Below are positions 16,473 to 25,625 of a stretch of 63,487 bases of DNA, piece after piece. The position numbers were made by a program, and so were the translations under genes. This DNA comes from Lachnospiraceae bacterium (GTDB lineage Bacteria > Bacillota > Clostridia > Lachnospirales > Lachnospiraceae). The DNA lies in NCBI GenBank assembly GCA_015057505.1, contig SVEG01000019.1, forward strand, positions 1 through 63,487, given 5' to 3'. The stretch's first letter is position 1. Each line of letters starts with the position of its first letter. The notes below the pieces were generated by a model. It did not search any database, was not told the DNA's origin, and saw only the letters and a program-made list of their open reading frames with translations.

Positions 16473-16510
16473 AAAACGGGGTTTGCCTTTGGAGGAACCC
16501 TGTTTTCTTT
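16473..16510 (+). terminator. Intrinsic terminator of pgi
   Basis: AAAACGGGGTT pairs with AACCCTGTTTT (one G-T pair) around a 12-base loop, followed by CTTT. Confidence 0.75.
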
Positions 16511-16514
16511 ATGT

Positions 16515-16543
16515 TTGCAATATCTTATTACAACTGATAAAAT
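16515..16543 (+). promoter_or_regulatory. Promoter of the GH3 lipoprotein gene
   Basis: TTGCAA (16515-16520), 17-base spacer, TAAAAT (16538-16543). Confidence 0.6.
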
Positions 16544-16595
16544 AAAATTGTTGGTATACGTTGTTTTGGCAGAGGTATAGAAGGAAGGTCTGCAA

Positions 16596-17894
16596 ATGAA
16601 CAAAAGAAGATTGTTATGTATATTTTTGATTATAGTTACTGCGTTTATATTGCATGGGTGTTTAACTGTTTCGGATGAGACTACAGAAACTGCGACAGGG
16701 AAAGAATCTGTAAGTACAACGGAAATTACGACAGAACACAAGGTTGTTATAGAACTGTCGGGGACAAGCATTTTAGAGTCGGAAACATCCTTTGATAATA
16801 GTGAACAAGAGACGACGATGGCACTTCCATCCGAGGAGGAATTTCTTGAAGAACAAATAACTGCAATTCTTCAAAATATGACTCTCGAGGAAAAAGTCTA
16901 TCAGATGTTCATAATTACTCCGGAGGCTTTGACGGGGTATAAGACTGTGACTGCCGCAGGAGATACAACTAATGAGACACTTAAAAAGTATCCTGTGGGA
17001 GGTCTTATTTACTTTGCCAAAAATCTTTTAAATGCAGGTCAGACAACAGAGATGTTGTTGAATACACAGACTTATGCTAAAGAAATAACCGGTTTGCCGA
17101 TTTTCTTATGTGTTGACGAGGAAGGTGGCGGAGTTGCAAGAGTTGGTAACAACGTAGGGTTTGATGTGCCGAATGTACCTGCAATGCAGATGATTACCGA
17201 CGAAAAAGCGGCATATGAAGCAGGAGCAACAATAGGTAAATATTTGAATGAACTTGGTTTTAATCTGGACTTCGCACCTGATACGGATGTAATTACGAAT
17301 CAACTTAATTCTGTTATCGGAGACCGCTCATTTGGCGAAGACCCTATTATTGTAACGAAGTATGGAGCGGCATATTCTGATGGTTTACATAGTTGCAATA
17401 TTCTCAGTACATTTAAACATTTCCCGGGGCATGGCGCTACGGAGGGTGATACGCACGAAGGTTTTGCTTATACAAGTAAAACATATGAAGAGCTGAAGGA
17501 ATCAGAACTTATGCCATTTGCGAGTGCCAAAGATACGGGGGTTGATGTTATTATGGTTGCGCATATTTCGGTTCCGAATATCATTGGGGATAACACACCA
17601 TGTACACTTTCATACAAGATGATAACTGAGATCTTGCGTGGGGATTTGGGGTATGACGGACTTGTTATTACCGACGCTATGAATATGGGGGCCATTACCA
17701 AAAAATATTCGTCCGAGACGGCGACGGTAATGGCCGTTAAGGCCGGAACAGACTTGATTTTGATGCCTGAGAATTTTGAAAGTGCGGCAAAAAGCGTACT
17801 TGCTGCAGTAGCAAACGGTGAAATAAGCGAAGCAAGAATTGATGAGTCCGTAAGGCGGATAATAAGGGTGAAGTTGAATATAGAGCAATATTAG
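16596..17894 (+). CDS. Glycoside hydrolase family 3 lipoprotein, beta-N-acetylhexosaminidase (NagZ) type
   Basis: 432 residues. Signal peptide NKRRLLCIFLI... with lipobox LHGC (Cys near residue 22), then a Thr/Glu-rich linker to about residue 80. The GH3 catalytic barrel follows: FLCVDEEGGGVARV, KHFPGHGATEGDTHEG (near residue 274-289, carrying the NagZ His on the flexible loop) and VITDAMNMGAI (nucleophile Asp near 358). It lacks the second GH3 domain, as NagZ enzymes do. It probably removes N-acetylglucosamine from muropeptides or wall glycans at the outer face of the membrane. AAGGAAGG provides the ribosome site; monocistronic. Confidence 0.92.
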   Translation: MNKRRLLCIFLIIVTAFILHGCLTVSDETTETATGKESVSTTEITTEHKVVIELSGTSILESETSFDNSEQETTMALPSEEEFLEEQITAILQNMTLEEKVYQMFIITPEALTGYKTVTAAGDTTNETLKKYPVGGLIYFAKNLLNAGQTTEMLLNTQTYAKEITGLPIFLCVDEEGGGVARVGNNVGFDVPNVPAMQMITDEKAAYEAGATIGKYLNELGFNLDFAPDTDVITNQLNSVIGDRSFGEDPIIVTKYGAAYSDGLHSCNILSTFKHFPGHGATEGDTHEGFAYTSKTYEELKESELMPFASAKDTGVDVIMVAHISVPNIIGDNTPCTLSYKMITEILRGDLGYDGLVITDAMNMGAITKKYSSETATVMAVKAGTDLILMPENFESAAKSVLAAVANGEISEARIDESVRRIIRVKLNIEQY

Positions 17895-17923
17895 CAAATT
17901 GTCAGATAACATAATAAAAAAAC

Positions 17924-17952
17924 TTGAATAATCCGTCTTTGTATGATATAAT
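17924..17952 (+). promoter_or_regulatory. Promoter of the chemoreceptor gene
   Basis: TTGAAT (17924-17929), 17-base spacer, TATAAT (17947-17952). This is a vegetative-type rather than a flagellar sigma-28 promoter. Confidence 0.75.
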
Positions 17953-17994
17953 GTCGTATAAGATTTTATATGCTATATGATTGGAGGCCTGTAT

Positions 17995-19482
17995 ATGGCA
18001 AAAGAGAAGAAAATGCTTAGTGAGAAACAGCAAATTAATAAGACTTTAATTATTTCGTGGCAGATTACAATAGCAATTGTTTTGGTGGCTTATATTTTGG
18101 AGATTGTTAAGCAGACAAAGACGGTTGGTTATTGTGCCGTTATGTGGGCGATTACCATACCGTTTATGATATGGACGCTTGTGATTTATAAGAAGAATCC
18201 GGAGAGTAAGCTTATCAAATATATTGCAGCGATTGATTATTTGGCATTATATGCGTATGTATTGCTTACGGGAGATACGGTTCTTGTATTTGTATACATT
18301 TTCCCGTTCTTCTCTGCGCTTATAGCAAGTAATGATGTTAAGCTTATGCGTAATGTCGGTATAGCGGCTATTGTTCTTAATATAGCTTCTGTAGTACTTA
18401 GGCTTATTAACAATGACGGATCGAATCCGGGACTTTTGGCAGAGTGTGAGATTCAGGTGGCTGCGGCAGTGCTCATTACATTATTTTCATGTGTTTCCTG
18501 TTCGTTTATCAACAGACTCAATGAAAATAAGGTTGCTGCGATGGAACAGGCGGCTAAAGAGCAGGAGCTTTTGAATGCAAGAGTCATGAATCTTGTAGGT
18601 GTTGTTGAAGAAAATATCGGTATTATTAATGAGTCCTCCAAGCAGATGAGTGCTTCTGCCAAGACTACGGCGGATGCCATGAATGAGATTACACAGGGTT
18701 CTGACAGGACCAATGAAGCTATTGATAATCAGATTGTAAGAACCAAGGATATCCAGAGCCTTATTTCCAATCAGACAGAACTTTCGGCAAATATTAAAGC
18801 ACTTGTTACAACTGCAAAGGATGATGTTGACAAGAGTATGGCCAATATGAATATGCTTGATGACGGTGCTAAGAAGGTTAAGGATAATAATGATGTAGTT
18901 AAGAAGAACATGGAAGAACTTAACGAGAAGACTGAGGAGATGCAGAACATTATTTCCATTATTGCGAACATTACGTCTCAGACCAATATGCTTGCGCTCA
19001 ATGCTTCCATTGAGGCGGCGAGAGCCGGTGAAGCAGGACGAGGTTTTTCTGTTGTTGCATCACAGATTACAGAGCTTGCCAACCAGACCAAGGCGGCAAC
19101 TGAGAATATCTCTGAGATAGTTCAGGCTCTAGGTGAACAGGCTAATGTTGCATATAATGCCGTTAACTCTATGGTTGAGATTAATGATAATCAAAATGAG
19201 ATCATTTCTGATACCAATGCGAAGTTTAAGTCTATTTTTGCTGATATGAACAACATTGTTGCCGATGTGGATAAACAGGATGCTCAGATTAAAGATATTA
19301 ATGATGCGAGCGGCGTTATTCTTGATAGCACCAATTCTATTGCGGAGATTAACAGCAAGCTTAAGGAATATGCAGAGGAGACGGACGGCCTTGCACAGAC
19401 GAATCTTACCAATACGCTTGAGATGAGCGGATTGATTGATGCCGTAATGACAGAGATAGAGAACTTTAGAAGCGGGGAGTAA
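17995..19482 (+). CDS. Methyl-accepting chemotaxis protein with integral-membrane sensor
   Basis: 495 residues; ATG at 17995 has TTGGAGG at the right distance, unlike the in-frame ATG 18 bases upstream. About six membrane helices occupy residues 18-185 with only short loops, so there is no classical periplasmic ligand domain and no clear HAMP. The cytoplasmic signalling coiled coil follows, with the conserved hairpin tip near residues 328-350 ([20 protein letters not shown]). It would relay membrane or small-molecule signals to CheA/CheW. No che genes are nearby, though a FliD-like gene lies at 42668. Confidence 0.93.
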   Translation: MAKEKKMLSEKQQINKTLIISWQITIAIVLVAYILEIVKQTKTVGYCAVMWAITIPFMIWTLVIYKKNPESKLIKYIAAIDYLALYAYVLLTGDTVLVFVYIFPFFSALIASNDVKLMRNVGIAAIVLNIASVVLRLINNDGSNPGLLAECEIQVAAAVLITLFSCVSCSFINRLNENKVAAMEQAAKEQELLNARVMNLVGVVEENIGIINESSKQMSASAKTTADAMNEITQGSDRTNEAIDNQIVRTKDIQSLISNQTELSANIKALVTTAKDDVDKSMANMNMLDDGAKKVKDNNDVVKKNMEELNEKTEEMQNIISIIANITSQTNMLALNASIEAARAGEAGRGFSVVASQITELANQTKAATENISEIVQALGEQANVAYNAVNSMVEINDNQNEIISDTNAKFKSIFADMNNIVADVDKQDAQIKDINDASGVILDSTNSIAEINSKLKEYAEETDGLAQTNLTNTLEMSGLIDAVMTEIENFRSGE

Positions 19483-19513
19483 TAGAAGTTTTTTAGTAAT
19501 ATGATATAAAATC

Positions 19514-19550
19514 ATGGGATTTGCAAGTGATTGCAGATCCCTTTTTGTAT
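19514..19550 (+). terminator. Intrinsic terminator of the chemoreceptor gene
   Basis: GGGATTTGCAA pairs with TTGCAGATCCC (one G-T pair) around a 4-base loop, followed by TTTTT. Confidence 0.85.
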
Positions 19551-19633
19551 ATAAAGCGTTTTTTGTTAAAAAAGTAAAGAAATTTTAAAGAAATATAAAG
19601 AAAAAAGACTATAAATAATGTGGGATTTGTGGT

Positions 19634-19639
19634 ATACTA
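19634..19639 (+). promoter_or_regulatory. Probable extended -10 promoter of the cdaA operon
   Basis: TATACT preceded by TGG gives an extended -10 element (TG-n-TATACT). No good -35 lies 17 bases upstream. It is in the 229-base gap between the chemoreceptor terminator and the first gene of the operon. Confidence 0.45.
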
Positions 19640-19711
19640 TAAAGAGGGGTAGAAGGCTTACGGATTACCGAGGCATTATTAGAGGATATTGTTTTATTAG
19701 AGGAGATAATT

Positions 19712-20140
19712 ATGTTAAATGAGCGTAAAGTGAAGTTGATGACAAGGCTTGCTATATATGAGAAGAATGAAGGTAGACATACTATACCGTTAACCAAGTT
19801 TTTTACGGATGATTTTGTAAGCTGGAATATGATTAAGACTGTTGTTGCGATTACCTTTGCATATTTTCTGGGTGTTGCTGTCTGGGTGCTTTATAACATC
19901 GAGGAAATTTTGGAGAATATTGCAACTCTTAATTATTTTGAAATTATCAGGTATGCATTGCTTTTGTATGTCATACTCTTAGTAGGATACATAGTCATTT
20001 CATATATTGCATACAGGGTTAAATATTACCGTGCGATGAAGAGTCTTTCAAAGTACGAAAAAGGGCTTAAGGAATTGGCTAAGATACACATGGAAGAGAC
20101 TCGTAGACGAGAGGAATTGGGAGGCAGGAAAGAATCATGA
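19712..20140 (+). CDS. Small membrane protein of unknown function
   Basis: 142 residues with two membrane helices (about 45-65 and 83-107), a basic N-terminal region and a charged, helical C-terminus (EKGLKELAKIHMEETRRREELG). TAGAGGAG precedes the ATG. It overlaps the next gene by 4 bases and stands at the head of the cdaA-cdaR operon. I do not recognise the family. Position suggests a role in the envelope or c-di-AMP circuit, without direct evidence. Confidence 0.75.
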   Translation: MLNERKVKLMTRLAIYEKNEGRHTIPLTKFFTDDFVSWNMIKTVVAITFAYFLGVAVWVLYNIEEILENIATLNYFEIIRYALLLYVILLVGYIVISYIAYRVKYYRAMKSLSKYEKGLKELAKIHMEETRRREELGGRKES

Positions 20141-21252
20141 TGATTTTACTTGAAATAAAAGAATATTTGAAGCTTTTTTATGCAAAGTTTGATATTTATA
20201 TCATATCGGTAGCAAAGTTTCTGGTGACACTTGTTGCACTCAATATGGTTAATTCAGACCTTGGTTATATGAGCAAGCTTACGGGAACTCCAATAGTATT
20301 GCTGGTATCGTTGGTATGTGCAGTGCTTCCGTGGGGAATCTCGGCTGTTGCAATGGCAATGTTTATAGTCGGTCATTTTTATGAAGTGTCGCTTGAACTT
20401 GCAGGTGTTGCGCTTGTAATTTTATTGATTATGTTTTGCTTGTATATACGTTTTGGTAACGGTGACAGCATATATATCGTTTTAACTTTTATTTTGTTTG
20501 GAATGAACATACCTTATGTTATGCCGGTTGTTGTAGGGCTCGCTTCGGGAATGGTAACAGCCGTTCCGGTGGCTTTCGGAATAATACTTTTTTATCTGGT
20601 GCAGTTTGTGAACGGTAATGCGACGGCTCTTACAAGTACGGGTACGGATGATATGCTTGCAAAGTTTAAGTTTATAATTGACAGCATACTTAATAATCGC
20701 CAGATGTTTTTGTTGATTATTGCATTTACACTTACGATTATCCTTGTATATATTATTCGCAAGCTCGCAATAGATTTTGCATGGCTTGTTGCAGTCGGAG
20801 TAGGTGCAATTGTCGATGCGATGATTTTGCTTATCGGTGAATTTATGCTTGACATATCCATTACTGCAGGTGGAGTGATTCTTGGAACGTTCATGGCGAT
20901 AGTTATCGGTATAATACTACAGTTTTTCTTGTTTGCAGTAGATTACAGACGTGCGGAGAAAGTTAAGTTTGAGGATGATGATTACGTTTATTTCGTAAAA
21001 GCAGTTCCAAAGATTAATGTTAAACTTTCCAAAAAGAAGGTTAAGAGAAGCTCCACAGGAAAGTCTAAGACGCCGGTGAGACAGAATAAGCCTGTAAAAC
21101 AGGGGTTACAGATAAAACAGATGCCTACTTTAAAAAAGAGCATACCTACAAAACAGAACCAACCGGTAAAACCTATACAGAAGTTGGAGCAGAGTACGGT
21201 TGACAATTCTGCACAGTCGGAAAAACCGGCACAGAAAGATGCAAAACAGTAA
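20137..21252 (+). CDS. Polytopic membrane protein with basic, Pro/Gln/Lys-rich tail
   Basis: 371 residues, about nine membrane helices in residues 15-270, then an unstructured, strongly basic tail (about 285-371) rich in Lys, Pro and Gln with repeated KPVK/KQxQPVK units. The ATG overlaps the previous stop by 4 bases, so the two are translationally coupled, and cdaA begins 28 bases downstream. No enzyme or transporter motif is visible. The tail could contact an acidic partner such as RNA or a protein; that is a guess. Confidence 0.78.
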   Translation: MMILLEIKEYLKLFYAKFDIYIISVAKFLVTLVALNMVNSDLGYMSKLTGTPIVLLVSLVCAVLPWGISAVAMAMFIVGHFYEVSLELAGVALVILLIMFCLYIRFGNGDSIYIVLTFILFGMNIPYVMPVVVGLASGMVTAVPVAFGIILFYLVQFVNGNATALTSTGTDDMLAKFKFIIDSILNNRQMFLLIIAFTLTIILVYIIRKLAIDFAWLVAVGVGAIVDAMILLIGEFMLDISITAGGVILGTFMAIVIGIILQFFLFAVDYRRAEKVKFEDDDYVYFVKAVPKINVKLSKKKVKRSSTGKSKTPVRQNKPVKQGLQIKQMPTLKKSIPTKQNQPVKPIQKLEQSTVDNSAQSEKPAQKDAKQ

Positions 21253-21280
21253 GTAAGATGTACAAGGATGGTGAACGATA

Positions 21281-22171
21281 ATGCATGCAATATGGGAATT
21301 TTTTAGAACGATTTTTAATAGGACATTGGTATTTCCGGACATGTCACTTACTGACATTATCGAAATTATCCTTATTGCATATTTAATATATCATGTAATG
21401 GTGTGGATTAAGAGTACGAAAGCATGGACTCTCCTTAAGGGTGTTGCAATTCTGATTTTGTTTGCGCTCATTGCAGTTGTATTTGAATTTAATACTATTA
21501 TCTGGCTGGCAGAGAAGTTTTTTGCAATCGGTATTATAGCGATTATTGTAATGTTTCAGCCCGAACTCCGTAAGGCACTTGAACAGCTTGGACGTAAGAA
21601 TATTATCAATATCAAAGGATTTATACCATTTGATGACAGTAAGAATACATCAGAACGTTTTTCCGATGCAACAGTTGTGGAACTTACCAAGGCTGCATTT
21701 GCCCTCGCCAAGACCAAGACAGGTGCACTCATAGTTATTGAGCAGGAGGATGCACTTAATGATTATGTTAACACGGGTATTGCGATTGACGCGGTTATAA
21801 GCAGTCAGCTTTTAATCAATATATTTGAACATAATACGCCTTTGCATGACGGAGCGGTTATTATCCGTGGCAACAGAGTGGTTGCGGCTACTTGTTATCT
21901 GCCTCTTTCGGATAACAGAGAGATTAGTAAGGAACTTGGAACAAGACATAGGGCAGGGCTTGGAATAAGTGAGTCGGCAGATTCTCTTACTGTAATTGTG
22001 TCGGAGGAGACAGGTAAGGTTTCGATTGCTTTCGGGGGTCAGCTTATAAGAAATATTGACAGCGAGAATTTAAGAAATAAGCTTATACAGTTACAGAATA
22101 AGACCATAGATGCCAAAAGGTTCAAATTGTGGAAAGGAAGACGTAAGAATGAAAAAGAAACTAACGCATAA
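21281..22171 (+). CDS. cdaA: Diadenylate cyclase CdaA (c-di-AMP synthase)
   Basis: 296 residues. Three membrane helices in the first 90 residues are followed by the DisA_N catalytic domain with its two signature motifs, DGA (in LHDGAVIIRGNRV, near residue 190) and RHR (in GTRHRAGLG, near 222). It joins two ATP into cyclic di-AMP, a second messenger that controls potassium, osmolyte and cell-wall homeostasis. It overlaps cdaR by 23 bases, the standard arrangement. In many Firmicutes glmM follows; here an HPr and polysaccharide genes do. Confidence 0.97.
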   Translation: MHAIWEFFRTIFNRTLVFPDMSLTDIIEIILIAYLIYHVMVWIKSTKAWTLLKGVAILILFALIAVVFEFNTIIWLAEKFFAIGIIAIIVMFQPELRKALEQLGRKNIINIKGFIPFDDSKNTSERFSDATVVELTKAAFALAKTKTGALIVIEQEDALNDYVNTGIAIDAVISSQLLINIFEHNTPLHDGAVIIRGNRVVAATCYLPLSDNREISKELGTRHRAGLGISESADSLTVIVSEETGKVSIAFGGQLIRNIDSENLRNKLIQLQNKTIDAKRFKLWKGRRKNEKETNA

Positions 22172-23480
22172 TTTATTCTTGAAAATCCTGTCCGTCATTT
22201 TTGCATTTGTATTGTGGCTTATGGTTGTAATCGTGACAGATCCGTATAAGACAGTGATTATTTCAGATGTTCCGATTACTGTTATAAATGAAGAAGAGAT
22301 AACAGGACAGGGTATAGGTCAGATTTATTCTGTCGTGTCTCCGCAGGACCGTACGGTGTCTGTACGTGTATATGGACAGAAGTCAAAGGTAGATAAGCTT
22401 ACAGCCAGTGATATTAAGGCAGTTGTTGATTTCGGCGTTGTATCCTCTGTTGGTGCGGCATATATAGATGTATCCGAACCGGAGGGTGTTACCATAATGA
22501 GTAAAACTCCTGAGATGATGAAAATAGATGTTGAAGCATTGCAGGAAAGATCATTTGATGTTGCACTTGAGGTTGTAGGAGATGCTGCAGAAGGTTATAT
22601 AATTAATGATGCAAGGATTTCTCCGAATGTTACGAAGATTACTGCTCCTGAGTCGGTTATGGCTAAGATTGCCAAGGTTGGAATTCAAGTTGACGTGAGT
22701 GGACTTTCAAGTGATATTAACAGCTTCAGGAAGATAGTTTTGTATGATGCTTCCGGTAAAGTTATCGATTATGACAAGAATGAAAATGTTACACTTAGTG
22801 TTAGCGAAGTTCAAACATATGTAGAGACATACATGATTAAAGAGGTTCCGCTTGAGATTTATCCGAGCGGGGAAATGCAAGAGAATATTGTTCTTACTAA
22901 TTTTTCCTATGAACCCGATACAATTGTGCTTAAGGGAAGGAAAAGTGACTTGGCAACGATTGATTCTATAGTTGTGCCCGAGAATTCGGGATTTGTGAAT
23001 TTAGGTGATATTACGGAATCAGGAAATATAGTTAAAGATGTTTCCTTGTTTGTTCCCAGTGGAGTGTACTTTTTGAATGAAGGCGGAGAGAAAGTCACGC
23101 TTCATTTCGAAGTTATGAAAATAGTCGAGAAGACTTTTGATGTTTTCATGAGTGATATTGATTTTACCAATCGTCCGGATGATATTGAGATTGAGTTTGC
23201 AGATGATATAAGTAGCGTTGCAATTACTGTTAAAGGCTATGAGAATGATATGAAGGAACTCACATTGAAAAATGTGGCACCGTATGTTAATCTTATCAAT
23301 TCGGTGGAAGGCAACAGTTACTATAAGCTCAGAGTAAGGACATCTTCGTCATTTACACTTGTGGGAGAACCTGTTGTGAATCTTACAATTAAAAAGATTA
23401 TTGAGGAGATGCCGGAGGATCCTATTGTTGATCCGGCAGAGGGGCTTATCGAAGAACCGACAACTCCGGTAATAAATTAA
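22149..23480 (+). CDS. cdaR: CdaA regulator CdaR (YbbR-domain protein)
   Basis: 443 residues from the ATG at 22149, chosen because it yields the basic N-terminus plus membrane helix (KKKLTHNLFLKILSVIFAFVL) and has AAAGGAAG upstream. The remainder is extracytoplasmic with about four YbbR repeats (beta-rich units of some 80 residues, for example PITVINEE, VGDAAEGYIINDARISPNV, TNFSYEPDTIVLKG). CdaR-family proteins bind CdaA at the membrane and modulate its activity. A Pro/Glu-rich tail ends the protein. Confidence 0.93.
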   Translation: MKKKLTHNLFLKILSVIFAFVLWLMVVIVTDPYKTVIISDVPITVINEEEITGQGIGQIYSVVSPQDRTVSVRVYGQKSKVDKLTASDIKAVVDFGVVSSVGAAYIDVSEPEGVTIMSKTPEMMKIDVEALQERSFDVALEVVGDAAEGYIINDARISPNVTKITAPESVMAKIAKVGIQVDVSGLSSDINSFRKIVLYDASGKVIDYDKNENVTLSVSEVQTYVETYMIKEVPLEIYPSGEMQENIVLTNFSYEPDTIVLKGRKSDLATIDSIVVPENSGFVNLGDITESGNIVKDVSLFVPSGVYFLNEGGEKVTLHFEVMKIVEKTFDVFMSDIDFTNRPDDIEIEFADDISSVAITVKGYENDMKELTLKNVAPYVNLINSVEGNSYYKLRVRTSSSFTLVGEPVVNLTIKKIIEEMPEDPIVDPAEGLIEEPTTPVIN

Positions 23481-23513
23481 TAGAGGATGGAACGAGTAAT
23501 AGGAGGGTGAGAT

Positions 23514-23777
23514 ATGGTATCTCAGAAGGTAACAATCAAAAATCCATCGGGTCTGCATTTGCGTCCTGCAGGGATTTTGTGTAATGAGGCGGTTAAATAT
23601 AAAGCTTCGACTACTTTTACATTTGGTGGAAATGTTACCAATATAAAAAGTGTGTTAAGTGTTCTTGGTTCCTGCATAAAGTTTGGCGATGAATTGGAGC
23701 TTATTTGTTCGGGTGAGGATGAAGAAGAAGCACTTGCGGCACTTGTGGCGTGTATTGATAACAGATTAGGTGAGTAG
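23514..23777 (+). CDS. HPr-family phosphocarrier protein
   Basis: 87 residues, full length for HPr. The phosphoenolpyruvate-phosphorylated His lies in SGLHLRPAG (His near 15) and the regulatory Ser in NIKSVLSVLGS (Ser near 47), so both PTS transfer and HPr-kinase control could operate. AGGAGGGTGA is an excellent ribosome site. There is no enzyme I gene next to it, and its position between cdaR and a rhamnosyltransferase is unusual, so it may be a regulatory (Crh-like) rather than the main HPr; the His argues that it is still phosphotransfer-competent. Confidence 0.92.
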   Translation: MVSQKVTIKNPSGLHLRPAGILCNEAVKYKASTTFTFGGNVTNIKSVLSVLGSCIKFGDELELICSGEDEEEALAALVACIDNRLGE

Positions 23778-23783
23778 TGGAAT

Positions 23784-24728
23784 ATGAAGCAGACGGTAGA
23801 AGTTATTATTCCGACGTATAAGCCGGATGGATACATAAGCGAATTGCTTAAGACACTTTTAAAGCAGACGTATCCGATTGCCCGTATTCACATAATTAAT
23901 ACCGAAGAGAAGTACTGGAAGAAGGAATTTCTTGACGACATAGGTGATACAAGGGTAATGGTTACCCATATCGGTATGGAGGATTTTGATCACGGTGGCA
24001 CAAGGGATTTTGCAGCGAAGCAGTCAGAGTGCGGACTTTTGCTCTTTATGACGCAGGATGTAATTCCGGCAGATGCTGATATGATAAACTGTTTGGTGCG
24101 TGCTTTTAAGGGAAATGAAGATGTCGCAGTGGCATATGCAAGACAGCTTCCGAGAGAAGGGCAAAGCGATTATATAGAAGAGTTTACAAGGGGATTTAAT
24201 TATTCCGAAGTATCCAAGATTAAGAGCAGGAATGATATACCGCATATGGGAATAAAAACCTTTTTCTGTTCTGATGTATGTGCAATGTATCGTAAGGATT
24301 TGTATGAGACTGTGGGTGGTTTTGTAAGTCCGACAATCTTTAATGAGGATATGATTTTTGCGGCTGATGCCGTTAATAAAGGTTATAAGGTTGCGTATTG
24401 TGCAGAAGCGAAGGTTTATCATTCGCACAAGTATACGGGAATTCAGTATTTTAAGCGTAACTTTGATATGGGTGTATCGCAGAAGGATTATGCAGACAGA
24501 TTTAATCTTGTGTCCTCTGAGAAGGAAGGTATAAGTCTTGTAAAAAGGACGGCAGAGCATCTGTTTAAGACAGGTAAGGGTTATCTTATATTTAGGCTTG
24601 TGTGGACAAGCGCATGCAAGTATATTGGTTATTTATGTGGCAAAAATTATACACGGCTACCTATGGGGCTTATTAGAAAAATGACAACTAACCCGGTATA
24701 CTGGGATAAAAAGAATAAAGGGGAATAA
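23784..24728 (+). CDS. Family 2 glycosyltransferase, rhamnosyltransferase-like
   Basis: 314 residues. N-terminal GT-A fold: VEVIIPTYKPDG, then FDHGGTRDFAAK (the H-G-G-T-R motif is common in rhamnosyltransferases of the WbbL/RfbF kind), the metal-binding region as FMTQDVIPAD, and FNEDMIFAADAVNKGY as the acceptor-site E-D motif. The C-terminal 60 residues include a hydrophobic helix that may sit on the membrane. It is followed after 3 bases by rfbD, so dTDP-rhamnose is the probable donor (inference). Confidence 0.9.
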   Translation: MKQTVEVIIPTYKPDGYISELLKTLLKQTYPIARIHIINTEEKYWKKEFLDDIGDTRVMVTHIGMEDFDHGGTRDFAAKQSECGLLLFMTQDVIPADADMINCLVRAFKGNEDVAVAYARQLPREGQSDYIEEFTRGFNYSEVSKIKSRNDIPHMGIKTFFCSDVCAMYRKDLYETVGGFVSPTIFNEDMIFAADAVNKGYKVAYCAEAKVYHSHKYTGIQYFKRNFDMGVSQKDYADRFNLVSSEKEGISLVKRTAEHLFKTGKGYLIFRLVWTSACKYIGYLCGKNYTRLPMGLIRKMTTNPVYWDKKNKGE

Positions 24729-24731
24729 ACT

Positions 24732-25580
24732 ATGTTTAAATTGTTGGTTACGGGAAGTAACGGACAGCTTGGAAGAGCAGTTGCAAAATTATATGAGGGT
24801 AATGCAGAGGTTGAACTTGTAAATACAGATGTTGCTGAGCTTGATATTACGAATCTTGAACAGACGCTTGAGTTTGTCCGGAAGGTTAAACCTTACGCAA
24901 TTATTAACTGTGCGGCACATACGGGTGTTGATGCATGTGAGACTGATGTGGAGAATGCATATAAGATTAATGCACTCGGACCGCGTAATTTAAGTATTGC
25001 AGCAAGCAAGGTCGGAGCCAAGATGGTACAGATATCTACTGACTATGTTTTCGCGGGAGATGCAAACAAGCCGTATACGGAGTTTGATGAGCCCGCACCG
25101 CAGGGTGTTTATGGTAAGAGTAAGCTTGAAGGAGAATTGTTTGTAAAACAGTTTGCGGATAAGTTTTTTATAATAAGGACAGCATGGCTTTACGGTGACG
25201 GCAAGAACTTTGTTAAGACGATGCTCAGACTTGCCGAGACCAATGATAAGGTACGAGTGGTAAGTGACCAATATGGTTCACCCACAAGTACGAAGGTGCT
25301 TGCCAAGATTATTGATAAGCTCTTGTGGACAGAGAACTATGGAACATATCACGGAACTTGCGAGGGAAGTTGCAGCTGGGCAGATTTTGCCAAAGAGATT
25401 TTCAGACTTGCGGGTAAGAATACTGAAGTGGATTACATTACCACGGAAGAGTACCCTACACCTGCGAAACGCCCCGCATATTCGGTGCTTGAAAAGTTTA
25501 TGCTTAAGCTTACGGTGGGATATGAGCCGGCAGACTGGCACGAGGCTATTGCAGAGTATATACAGGAAATTCAAGGCTAG
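24732..25580 (+). CDS. rfbD: dTDP-4-dehydrorhamnose reductase
   Basis: 282 residues. Extended short-chain dehydrogenase: NAD(P)-binding GSNGQLGRA near residues 8-16, STDYVFAGD, and the catalytic YGKSKLEGE (Tyr-x3-Lys). RTAWLYGDGKNFVKTM and the C-terminal RPAYSVL motif are typical of RfbD/RmlD. It performs the last step of dTDP-L-rhamnose synthesis. rfbB and rfbC are in the same cluster; the first-step thymidylyltransferase rfbA is not in the window. Confidence 0.95.
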   Translation: MFKLLVTGSNGQLGRAVAKLYEGNAEVELVNTDVAELDITNLEQTLEFVRKVKPYAIINCAAHTGVDACETDVENAYKINALGPRNLSIAASKVGAKMVQISTDYVFAGDANKPYTEFDEPAPQGVYGKSKLEGELFVKQFADKFFIIRTAWLYGDGKNFVKTMLRLAETNDKVRVVSDQYGSPTSTKVLAKIIDKLLWTENYGTYHGTCEGSCSWADFAKEIFRLAGKNTEVDYITTEEYPTPAKRPAYSVLEKFMLKLTVGYEPADWHEAIAEYIQEIQG

Positions 25581-25625
25581 ACAGCTTATAATAATAGACT
25601 AAATATATTTAAAACGGAGGATAAT

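Noticed and set aside
23514-23777. Calling the HPr gene the main ptsH
   Set aside because: Motifs fit HPr, but enzyme I is not adjacent and a Crh-like regulatory role cannot be excluded, so no symbol was assigned.
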